Of a DNA stretch of 6,984 nucleotides, positions 1 through 5,624 are shown piece by piece; positions within the stretch are counted from its first letter, which is position 1; each line of letters begins with the position of its first letter. Location: positions 1-6,984 of the forward strand of contig CATMOP010000104.1 in NCBI GenBank assembly GCA_950072225.1, given 5' to 3'. Below the pieces are notes generated by a model. The model searched no databases and was not told the DNA's origin. It worked only from the letters and a program-made list of their open reading frames with translations. This DNA comes from an uncultured Nitrospina sp. Its GTDB lineage: Bacteria; Nitrospinota; Nitrospinia; Nitrospinales; VA-1. The position numbers were made by a program, and so were the translations under genes.

Positions 1-20
1 CGATCGCCAACGGTGTCCAT
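1..20 (-). CDS. Possible start of a divergent gene, cut by the left edge
   Basis: Only seven codons are visible on the minus strand, reading MDTVGDR from an ATG at 20-18. The frame is open to the edge. A consensus-like minus-strand promoter at 66-95 points at it and would give a leader of about 40 nt, which is the main support. No clear Shine-Dalgarno sequence is seen upstream of the ATG. The opening residues are reminiscent of helix-turn-helix proteins of the XRE or RodZ type, which often begin with M-x-T/S-V/I-G-E/D-R. Seven residues cannot establish a family, so this is a hint only. On the plus strand the same bases could instead be the last codons of a gene ending at TAA 24-26. Confidence 0.3.
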
Positions 21-65
21 AGCTAAACCAAAAAATAGTTTTTAGGAAAAAATGGGGAAAAAGCT

Positions 66-95
66 AATATAATTCTAACAACGGTTTATTGTCAA
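66..95 (-). promoter_or_regulatory. Sigma-70-like promoter facing left
   Basis: On the minus strand TTGACA (plus 95-90) is followed after 18 bases by TATATT (plus 71-66). The -35 box is a perfect consensus match. Transcription would start near position 59 and run toward the possible gene start at 20. Confidence 0.5.
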
Positions 96-101
96 TATAA
101 A
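73..101 (+). promoter_or_regulatory. Weak candidate promoter for xseB
   Basis: TTCTAA (73-78), a 17-base spacer and TATAAA (96-101) would start transcription near 108, just before the ribosome binding site AAAGAGG at 111-117. The -35 box matches consensus at only three of six positions. A TATAAT at 68-73 is an alternative -10 box but lacks a recognisable -35 box. Confidence 0.3.
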
Positions 102-123
102 CTCGTTTTCAAAGAGGCCGATT

Positions 124-369
124 ATGGGTGAAATAAAATTTGAAAAGGCCATTCAAAGACTCGAAAAAATAGTCGATGACCTGGAAAAAGGCGAACTGGA
201 TATTGATAAGTCCCTCGAGATTTTTGAAGAAGGAATTAAAATGTCGCGTGTTTGTTCCAAGAAATTGAATGAAGCCGAAGCAAAAATAGAAAAGCTCACC
301 AAAAACCAGAAAGGTGAGCTGGCAACCGAGCTGTTTCCGGTTGAGGATGAAGATGACGCAAAAGATTGA
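124..369 (+). CDS. xseB: Exodeoxyribonuclease VII small subunit
   Basis: XseB is the small subunit of exonuclease VII, a cytoplasmic enzyme that degrades single-stranded DNA from either end. Several small subunits bind one catalytic XseA. The 81-residue length is typical of the family. The family pattern is plain: F-E-x-A-I-x-R-L-E-K-I-V at about residues 6-17, then L-E-K-G-E-L-D-I-D-K-S-L at about 20-31, E-E-G at about 35-37, and a second charged helix forming the helical hairpin. The tail is acidic (EDEDD). The start is supported by AAAGAGG at 111-117, six bases before the ATG. The end overlaps the tlyA start by 17 bases, so the two are probably co-transcribed. xseA, the usual upstream partner, is not next to it here. 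Confidence 0.95.
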   Translation: MGEIKFEKAIQRLEKIVDDLEKGELDIDKSLEIFEEGIKMSRVCSKKLNEAEAKIEKLTKNQKGELATELFPVEDEDDAKD

Positions 370-1176
370 AAAAATCCGCCTGGACCAGTTGCTGGTAAAA
401 AAAAACTCGTCTCCACCCGGGAAAAAGCCAGGAGCATCATCCTCTCGGGAAAAGTAAGGGTGCGGGATACCCTTGCCGATAAACCTGGCCGACTGGTTCC
501 TGTAGATTGCCTTCCCGTTATTATTGGTGAGCTCCAACCCTTTGCCAGCAGGGGCGGATTGAAGCTGGATCATGCCTTAAAACAATTCCGGGTATTGCTT
601 TCAGGAAAAATCGCTATAGATGTGGGAGCCTCCACCGGCGGTTTTACCGATTGTCTTTTACAAAATGGCGCTGAAAAAGTGTATGCGGTGGATGTGGGCT
701 ACGGACAGTTGGACTGGAAACTCCGGAGCGACCCCCGGGTCATTTGTCTGGACCGGAAAAACGCCCGAACCTTATCCAAAGAGGATATCGGGGAAATGCT
801 GGACTTGGCCGTGGTCGATGTGTCGTTCATCTCCCTCAAGCTTGTCATACCCCCTTTACTGGAAATCCTCAAGCCGGAGGGGGAATTGATTACCCTGGTC
901 AAACCCCAGTTTGAAGTTGGAAAAGAGGAGGTGGAAAACCGTGGCATCATCAAAGACCCGGCAAAACATATTCGGGTATTGCTTGATTTGCACCGATTCA
1001 TTGAAGAAAAAGGGTGGGCAGTGAAAGCTGTGACTGAATCTCCCATTACCGGTCAAAAAGGCAATCGGGAATTCCTGGCTCATTGTGTCCATAGCCAATT
1101 CGCAAATCCAATAGAGGAAGAGACCATCCGCCAACTGGTCCTGCCCGCCACTCGGCGTGGGGCCAATTTACAATAG
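353..1176 (+). CDS. tlyA: TlyA-family rRNA 2'-O-methyltransferase, reading frame broken at an A9 run
   Basis: TlyA proteins (hemolysin A family) methylate ribose 2'-OH groups in 16S and/or 23S rRNA using S-adenosylmethionine. The ATG at 353 has GAGG (343-346) six bases upstream, inside xseB. This frame encodes the start of an S4 RNA-binding domain (KIRLDQLLVKK) but stops at 455-457 after 34 residues. One frame back, from 406, the S4 domain continues (STREKARSIILSGKVRVRD) into an intact Rossmann methyltransferase to TAG 1174-1176. Adding one A to the run at 397-405 restores a protein of about 274 residues, normal for the family. Counting from the GTG at 460, I see SRGGLKL (30-36), the SAM-loop DVGASTGGFTD (54-64) and LVKPQFEVG (146-154). 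A K35-D120-K148-E204 tetrad matches the K-D-K-E tetrad spacing I recall for mycobacterial TlyA. Without frame restoration, the GTG at 460 could at best yield a protein lacking most of the S4 domain. Confidence 0.88.
397..405 (+). other. Run of nine A at the tlyA frame break
   Basis: The S4-domain frame enters this run as GTA AAA AAA AAC and must shift back by one base, or gain one A, to continue as CTC GTC TCC. The run contains A-AAA-AAA, a sequence on which ribosomes and RNA polymerase can slip. A sequencing or assembly error in the homopolymer would look identical. Confidence 0.8.
1145..1164 (+). repeat. 20-base repeat, copy 1, at the 3' end of tlyA
   Basis: The bases match 3913-3932 at 18 of 20 positions, with consensus CCGCCACTmGGCGTGrGGCC. 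A looser third relative lies at 6572-6590 (CCGCC, three differing bases, then GGCGTGGAGC). The core CGCC/GGCG can form a short hairpin. It encodes the last residues of TlyA (ATRRGA), which lie beyond the conserved domain. Confidence 0.5.
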
Positions 1177-1250
1177 CTTTCACTGGCGAGCAAAGAGTTA
1201 TCTCGGCTTAATAAGCTACTGCTCATTACCACCGGGCGTTGCCCGGGTTA
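1174..1250. repeat. Candidate GC-rich palindromic repeat, copy 1, with 6-bp hairpin
   Basis: This spacer holds TAGCTTTCA (1174-1182, which includes the tlyA stop codon) and CATTACCACCGGGCG (1224-1238). It ends in the hairpin CCGGGC-GTT-GCCCGG (1232-1246). The same two blocks occur in the same order, with one mismatch in the second, on the minus strand at 6551-6513. The hairpin lies between two convergent genes and could stop transcription, but no T run follows on either strand, so a terminator role is weak. It abuts the stop codon of the minus-strand gene (1250-1248). Confidence 0.45.
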
Positions 1251-1610
1251 CAACTCGTCTTTATAAACGATAAAACAATCCGCCGGATAGACCAAATGTG
1301 TGTCTCCCCACTGACTGGAAGACCCGGTGTCCCATTGTGTTTCGTCTTCAAGTGATTTCATACGCACCCCACCGGACCCGCCATAAATGAGCAGGGCAAC
1401 CCCATCTCCGGATTCTTCCACTTTGCAGGCATAAGCGGGGCATGATGTATTGGACTCCGCGTCCCAACCCGTGATCTGAACCGGTTGTTCCTCCCCGTTT
1501 ACCGGGTATTTGATGCAATACAATTCCCGGGGGAGACTGATATCCCGAAAAATCATATTGAAGCTCCGGTCCGTATTGGTGTTGGAATCGACCTCGACAA
1601 ACACAGGCAT
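1248..1610 (-). CDS. Hypothetical protein, 120 residues
   Basis: I do not recognise this protein. It is acidic and soluble-looking, with no signal peptide or membrane segment. Four cysteines lie at 32, 57, 62 and 112, and tryptophans at 49, 93 and 101. A Gly-rich turn (YGGSGG) sits near 76-81. Alternating hydrophobic stretches such as GVALLIYG and FIVYKD suggest a beta-rich fold, which is inference only. An in-frame TAG lies upstream (1637-1635), so the ATG at 1610 is the most distal start. A GGAGA sequence touches it, which is closer than a normal Shine-Dalgarno. The gene converges on tlyA across a GC-rich hairpin and lies downstream of the HD-GYP gene in the same direction, separated by 149 bases with a possible terminator. 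Overlapping frames encode nothing recognisable. Confidence 0.6.
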   Translation of the reverse strand: MPVFVEVDSNTNTDRSFNMIFRDISLPRELYCIKYPVNGEEQPVQITGWDAESNTSCPAYACKVEESGDGVALLIYGGSGGVRMKSLEDETQWDTGSSSQWGDTHLVYPADCFIVYKDEL

Positions 1611-1722
1611 TCTCCATGCAAGTATTGATAGAGCCTATCTTACCTTTATTCAGCAGGCAGGGTAAAGAACAAGTCGCTTGAATCTGGCCGAAAGGAAAAA
1701 GGTACAAAAAGCAGATATGCTG

Positions 1723-1745
1723 GAAAAATCCGGGGGTGGTTTTTC
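1723..1745. terminator. Possible hairpin terminator after the HD-GYP gene
   Basis: GAAAAA (1723-1728) and CC (1730-1731) pair with GG (1738-1739) and TTTTTC (1740-1745) around a GGGGGT loop, with one bulged T. Read on the minus strand the downstream arm ends in a T run, as expected for termination just after the stop codon at 1760-1762. An outer GGTAC (1701-1705) and GTACC (1753-1757) could extend the structure. The GC stem is only two pairs, so it would be weak. Confidence 0.4.
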
Positions 1746-1759
1746 AGGGACAGTACCAA

Positions 1760-2800
1760 TCAGGCGCTAGCCGCTACCTGGTTGCTGGATGATCGCGAAG
1801 TGCCCGCTGTTTTGGACGCAGAAACTTTTGCCGCAGCAGCATCCGCAAGGGTTTTGATGAAGTTGACCAAAATTCGCATGTCAAACTGCCCTTCCATATT
1901 GTTTTTCATTTCAGTCAGGGCGGCAAAAGGAGTCATGCCCGGTCGATTTTTACGGGGGGCGGTTAAAGCCCCAAAAACATCCATGATGTTACAAATTCTT
2001 GCGTACAGGGAAATCTTCTCTCCCTTTAATTCGAACGGGTAGCCGGTGCCGTCAAACTTTTCATGATGTTCCGCCACCATTCTTAGAATGTTTTCGCTAT
2101 AACATTTCATATCGTTGAGCGCCTTTCGGCCCGCTGACGGATGTTTGCGAATGAACTGGAACTCCTCCGGCTCCAGTTTCCCCTCTTTCATTATAATTTC
2201 ATAGGGAACGGACTTTTTGCCAATATCGAATAGCATGCCGCCCAGACCGATCTCGCGCACGGCTTCCGGTTGCATTTGCAATTTATTTGCCAGTGCCATG
2301 CAATACATACCAATGTTGATGCAATGGGTATAGGAATGATAATCCTTTTTAGTGACCTGGAAAATATCTATAAATTCAAGGTCTCCACGATCCATGCATT
2401 CCTGAATTATTTTAACCAGACCTTCCAGGGTACGTAAAATGCGCGAGGAACCGATGTTCTCAAAATATTCCTTGATCACCTGTTCGCTCAAAAGGTAGGC
2501 ATCTTTTAAAACCTTTTTCGGCGGTTCGTTTTCCAGAGCTTTTTGCAGTTGCCCCATTTTGAAATCTTTATAGTATTTGATGAGGTCGGTTTCATGGATG
2601 AAAAACTCCATGCAATCATCGCCCTCCATCATTTTTTTGATCTTTTCGTGGTTCTCCGGCGTGTAGTGCACAAATTTCTGGAACAGCGGTTGATCGTTCT
2701 CATCGTATTCCGCGAGATAAGAAATTTCAAAACCCTGATCGCAGCTTTTATTTAGAAAACCACTATTAACTTGACGATAAAAATGAGAGATACTCTCCAT
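1760..2800 (-). CDS. HD-GYP-related protein with altered HD dyad
   Basis: HD-GYP proteins are metal-dependent phosphodiesterases that break down cyclic di-GMP. Residues 1-150 form an N-terminal region I do not recognise. Residues about 151-315 match the HD-GYP domain: H155 (YHSYTH), the helix before the metal site, IGKKSVP (193-199), GKLEPEEF with HP (H220-P221), HH (245-246), FDGTGYP (249-255) and RICNIMD (268-274). Two conserved positions differ. The His of the HD dyad is Phe (F191-D192, where LHDIGK is usual), and the second Asp of the usual DxFDAL is Gly (G277). The other His residues are kept, so the fold is probably intact but metal binding and catalysis may be changed or lost. Residues 319-346 are an Ala/Ser-rich tail. 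No signal peptide, membrane segment or receiver domain is evident. A GGAG lies 14 bases before the ATG, further than usual. It diverges from gpmA. Confidence 0.88.
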   Translation of the reverse strand: MESISHFYRQVNSGFLNKSCDQGFEISYLAEYDENDQPLFQKFVHYTPENHEKIKKMMEGDDCMEFFIHETDLIKYYKDFKMGQLQKALENEPPKKVLKDAYLLSEQVIKEYFENIGSSRILRTLEGLVKIIQECMDRGDLEFIDIFQVTKKDYHSYTHCINIGMYCMALANKLQMQPEAVREIGLGGMLFDIGKKSVPYEIIMKEGKLEPEEFQFIRKHPSAGRKALNDMKCYSENILRMVAEHHEKFDGTGYPFELKGEKISLYARICNIMDVFGALTAPRKNRPGMTPFAALTEMKNNMEGQFDMRILVNFIKTLADAAAAKVSASKTAGTSRSSSNQVAASA

Positions 2801-2908
2801 AATCGCTTGCTTTTCTCCGAAAATGTCAACCTATTGTCAGCAGAAAGCTTAAAAAAAATCTACAGCTTTCCCGATAAGGTTATGGCAAACAATTTTATGA
2901 TTGATAAC

Positions 2909-2937
2909 AATATAATTCATAACATCTGATAAATCAA
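2909..2937 (-). promoter_or_regulatory. Candidate promoter for the HD-GYP-related gene
   Basis: On the minus strand TTGATT (plus 2937-2932), 17 bases and TATATT (plus 2914-2909) form a reasonable sigma-70 pair. Transcription would start near 2902 and leave a leader of about 100 nt. An inverted repeat TTATGA/TCATAA (2895-2900 and 2917-2922) overlaps the -10 box. Confidence 0.42.
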
Positions 2938-3038
2938 ACATTTAACTTAAAAAAATCAATTTTTCTCACAGGTCTGATTTTGCATAATTCCCCTGTTTGT
3001 GGGGGGGGATATTATAGATTTCCCAAAGCCCTAGGGTA

Positions 3039-3061
3039 ATTGTAACTATTTGAATTACAAT
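3039..3061. promoter_or_regulatory. Dyad ATTGTAA-n9-TTACAAT, possible operator
   Basis: A perfect 7-base inverted repeat with a 9-base AT-rich centre. A second pairing, GTAATT (3036-3041) with AATTAC (3053-3058), overlaps it. It lies about 118 bases before the gpmA start. The size and symmetry fit a dimeric repressor site, but no regulator can be named and chance occurrence in AT-rich DNA is possible. Confidence 0.3.
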
Positions 3062-3178
3062 GTTTTTATGGAAATTAGCTGGGAGTGAGTAGAAATTTCC
3101 CCCTCTGCTTTCCATTTATGGGATATTGCGGTCAAATTTGATGAATCTTTAGGGATTGATTTGCCGGGAGTTTGAAAA

Positions 3179-3922
3179 ATGTATAAGTTGGTCCTTTTAA
3201 GACATGGCCAGAGCCAATGGAATTTGGAAAACCGGTTTACCGGTTGGACCGATGTTGACCTGACCGAACAGGGAAAACAGGAAGCCGAGACGGCTGGAAA
3301 ACTGTTTCTGGAAGAAGGTTATACTTTCGATTTGGCCCACACCTCTGTCCTCAAGCGGGCAATTCGAACTTTGTGGATTGTATTGGATAAAATGGATTTG
3401 ATGTGGATTCCCGTCATCCAGTCCTGGAAGCTGAACGAACGCCACTATGGTGCTCTGCAAGGATTGAACAAAGCCGAAACGGCAAAGAAGCACGGGGCAG
3501 AGCAGGTGAAAATCTGGCGCAGAAGTTATGCCACTCCCCCTCCTCCTCTCACTGAAGATGACGAAAGGTTGCCTGCAAAAGATCCCCGCTATGCCGGAAT
3601 ACACCAATTGCCTGCTTCCGAAGCTTTAAAGAATACGGTCGACCGATTTTTGCCCTATTGGTTTGACCAAATCGTACCTTCCATCAAAGCCGGAAAAAAA
3701 GTTTTGATTTGCGCGCATGGCAACAGCTTAAGAGCCCTGGTCATGCATCTGGACCAGATCAGCGAAGACGATATTCTGGAATTGAATATTCCTACCGGCA
3801 TTCCGTTGGTCTATGAATTAGACGCGGACTTGAAACCCATCAAACATTATTATCTGGGTGACCCCGAAGCCGCCAAAAAAGCCGCCGAAGCCGTCGCCAA
3901 CCAATCCACTAGCCGCCACTAG
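3179..3922 (+). CDS. gpmA: 2,3-bisphosphoglycerate-dependent phosphoglycerate mutase
   Basis: This cytoplasmic enzyme interconverts 3- and 2-phosphoglycerate in glycolysis and gluconeogenesis through a phosphohistidine. The 247 residues match the family length and are highly typical throughout. The active-site block LLRHGQSQWN (6-15) contains R8 and the phosphorylated H9. TGWTDVDLT follows at 21-29. R60 and R63 sit in LKRAIRTLW, E87 in NERHYGALQG, and the second catalytic H180 in AHGNSLRAL. The block VKIWRRSYATPPPP (110-123) and NIPTGIPLVYELD near residue 205 are also family hallmarks. The last 20 or so residues are Ala-rich and variable. The start is supported by GGGAG at 3166-3170, eight bases before the ATG. 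The 3' end overlaps the opposite-strand recN end by 14 bases, with no room for a separate terminator. Confidence 0.97.
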   Translation: MYKLVLLRHGQSQWNLENRFTGWTDVDLTEQGKQEAETAGKLFLEEGYTFDLAHTSVLKRAIRTLWIVLDKMDLMWIPVIQSWKLNERHYGALQGLNKAETAKKHGAEQVKIWRRSYATPPPPLTEDDERLPAKDPRYAGIHQLPASEALKNTVDRFLPYWFDQIVPSIKAGKKVLICAHGNSLRALVMHLDQISEDDILELNIPTGIPLVYELDADLKPIKHYYLGDPEAAKKAAEAVANQSTSRH

Positions 3923-5624
3923 GCGTGAGGCCGGGGCGGAGCATTTCGCGGGCGTGTTCGAGGGAAGCATCGGTGATGGTTTCACCGCTGGACATGCGGG
4001 CCAGTTCTTCAACGCGTTCTTCATATTCCAGCAGGTGAATGCTGGACCGGGTGCGTTTCCCTTTCACCTCTTTTTCAATGCGGAAATGGGAAGAAGCCAA
4101 CCCGGCTATCTGTGGGAGATGGGTGATGCAGAGAACCTGTTTGGTCGTGGCGACTTTTTGCAATTTAATCCCTACTTTTTCCGCCACACTTCCTCCGATG
4201 CCCGTATCCACTTCATCAAAAATCATCACCGGAATGGTGTCCTGATCGTTCAAAATTGATTTTAAAGCCAGCATCACCCGGGACACTTCACCGCCTGAGG
4301 CGATTTTAACCAGAGGGCGCAGTTCCTCGCCCGGGTTAGGGGAAAACAAAAATTCAAGCGTGCCCAATCCGGTTGGCGTGGCTTTCATTTTCTCTTTTCG
4401 GAACAGAATAAATCCATCGGGGTCAGGCGGGTAATCAAAACGTACTCCAAACCGGACATTGCCCATACTCAGTTCTTTCAGTTCCTTTTCAACACTGCCC
4501 GTAAATTTTTTTGCCGCAGACTCCCTTTTTTCAGCCAGACGGATAGCGAGTTTAGATAGCACTTCTTCTTTTTGCCTCAGCGCTTCTTGCAGGACTTTCA
4601 TATTTTCTTCATTGGAGGCCAACTGCTGCAATTCTTCTGCGATCAGATCCCGGCGCTTTAATATTTCAAGGATGTCGTTGCCATATTTTCGTTTCAGTCC
4701 GTTTATCTCGGCGAGCCGGTCTTCTATTTCTTCCAGCCGATTGGGGTTGAATTCCAAAGACCGGTCATAACTGCGTAAAGATTCCACCACCTCTTCCAGT
4801 TCATAGTAGGCGGAGCGGGACCGCTCAACCGTTTCTGCCAGACCGGAGTCGATTTCAAGAACAGATTCCAGCTCCTTCAAAACTTGCCCCAGGTTTTCTA
4901 ATATGGAACCCTGTTCATCGGTCAAAAGGTGTTGGCTTTGTTGCAGGCCGGCGCGGATTTTTTCTGCGTGTTTCAGTTTATTGCTTTCTGCCTTGATTTC
5001 TTCTTCCTCTTGCTCTGAAAGTCCGGCTTCATCAATTTCGGAGAGTTGAAAGCTGAGGAATTCCTCTTTTTGTAACCGTTCTTGTTCATCCATTTTCATG
5101 GAGTGCAGTTTTTTTGCCTGGGCCAGGTAGTCCGAGAAATTCCGGGAAAACTCATCCCGGATATCTCCGGATTTGCCATATAGATCTAAAAGATCGATAT
5201 GGGTTTCAGGGTGCAGCAGGGCCTGGTGATCGTGTTGTCCGTGCAGGTCCACCAAGCGGTCGCCGATTTTTGCCAGGGTAGAAACCGTGACCGGGCTGTC
5301 ATTAAGCAGGCAGCGGTTTTTCCCGGAATTGGAAATCTGGCGTTTGACAAGAAGTTCGCATTCTTCCATTTCGATGCCGGATTCTCGAATCAAGTCGAGA
5401 GTTTTGGGGTCTGTAACTTCAAATACTCCGTCCACAAAAGCGGTGGTTTCTCCAGAACGAATGGAGTCGGTATCTGCTCTACCTCCAAGCAGGAGATTCA
5501 GCGCATCGATGATGATGGATTTACCCGCGCCGGTTTCACCCGTCAGCACATTCAGGCCTTTTTCAAAGTTCACCGCCAGATTTTCTATGATGGCGAAATT
5601 GCGAATTCTAATTTCTTTAATCAT
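3909..5624 (-). CDS. recN: DNA repair ATPase RecN
   Basis: RecN is an SMC-like cytoplasmic ATPase that acts early in recombinational repair of double-strand breaks and is thought to hold DNA ends or sister molecules together. The 571 residues are normal for the family. The N-terminal head has the RecN start IKEIRIRNFAIIENL and Walker A GETGAGKS (29-36). LHGQHDHQ (127-134) carries the Q-loop region. A charged Glu/Lys-rich region of about 155-385 is the antiparallel coiled coil. The C-terminal head has the ABC signature ASGGEVSRV (442-450), Walker B VMIFDE (466-471) followed by VDTGIGG, and the switch histidine in ITHLPQ (500-505). The stretch after HAREML is not conserved and overlaps a 20-base repeat and the gpmA end. 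The ATG overlaps the stop of the upstream TPR gene (ATGA) and has no Shine-Dalgarno, so translation is probably coupled. Confidence 0.97.
   Translation of the reverse strand: MIKEIRIRNFAIIENLAVNFEKGLNVLTGETGAGKSIIIDALNLLLGGRADTDSIRSGETTAFVDGVFEVTDPKTLDLIRESGIEMEECELLVKRQISNSGKNRCLLNDSPVTVSTLAKIGDRLVDLHGQHDHQALLHPETHIDLLDLYGKSGDIRDEFSRNFSDYLAQAKKLHSMKMDEQERLQKEEFLSFQLSEIDEAGLSEQEEEEIKAESNKLKHAEKIRAGLQQSQHLLTDEQGSILENLGQVLKELESVLEIDSGLAETVERSRSAYYELEEVVESLRSYDRSLEFNPNRLEEIEDRLAEINGLKRKYGNDILEILKRRDLIAEELQQLASNEENMKVLQEALRQKEEVLSKLAIRLAEKRESAAKKFTGSVEKELKELSMGNVRFGVRFDYPPDPDGFILFRKEKMKATPTGLGTLEFLFSPNPGEELRPLVKIASGGEVSRVMLALKSILNDQDTIPVMIFDEVDTGIGGSVAEKVGIKLQKVATTKQVLCITHLPQIAGLASSHFRIEKEVKGKRTRSSIHLLEYEERVEELARMSSGETITDASLEHAREMLRPGLTPSGG
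3913..3932 (+). repeat. 20-base repeat, copy 2, at the gpmA/recN junction
   Basis: This copy matches 1145-1164 at 18 of 20 positions. It covers the last codons and stop of gpmA and the last codons of recN on the other strand, so both C-termini are partly written by the repeat. Confidence 0.5.

Larger units (their letters stand above)
2801..3178. other. AT-rich spacer between divergent genes
   Basis: These 378 bases hold no credible gene on either strand. They contain the promoter candidate at 2909-2937, a run of eight A (about 2850-2857), a run of eight G (3001-3008) and the dyad at 3039-3061. A Shine-Dalgarno GGGAG for gpmA lies at 3166-3170. I see no convincing -35/-10 pair for gpmA, no terminator and no known riboswitch. 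Confidence 0.6.

Noticed and set aside
1232..1246. Hairpin as an intrinsic terminator for tlyA or the orphan gene
   Set aside because: The GC stem is good but neither strand has a following T run. It is better explained as part of the repeat family.
1248..1262. C-terminal KDEL on the orphan protein
   Set aside because: KDEL is an endoplasmic-reticulum retention signal in eukaryotes. The window is bacterial, so four matching residues are coincidence.
1348..1707. Open minus-strand frame of 119 codons overlapping the orphan gene
   Set aside because: Composition is irregular, no domain is seen, and it largely shadows the 1248-1610 frame, which has a better bounded start and stop.
2801..2860. 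TTGACA close to the HD-GYP gene start on the minus strand
   Set aside because: A matching -10 box would fall on the start codon, so it cannot drive the gene as annotated.
3001..3008. Run of eight G as a quadruplex or phase-variable tract
   Set aside because: A single G run cannot form an intramolecular quadruplex without partners, and it is far from any start codon or clear promoter spacer.
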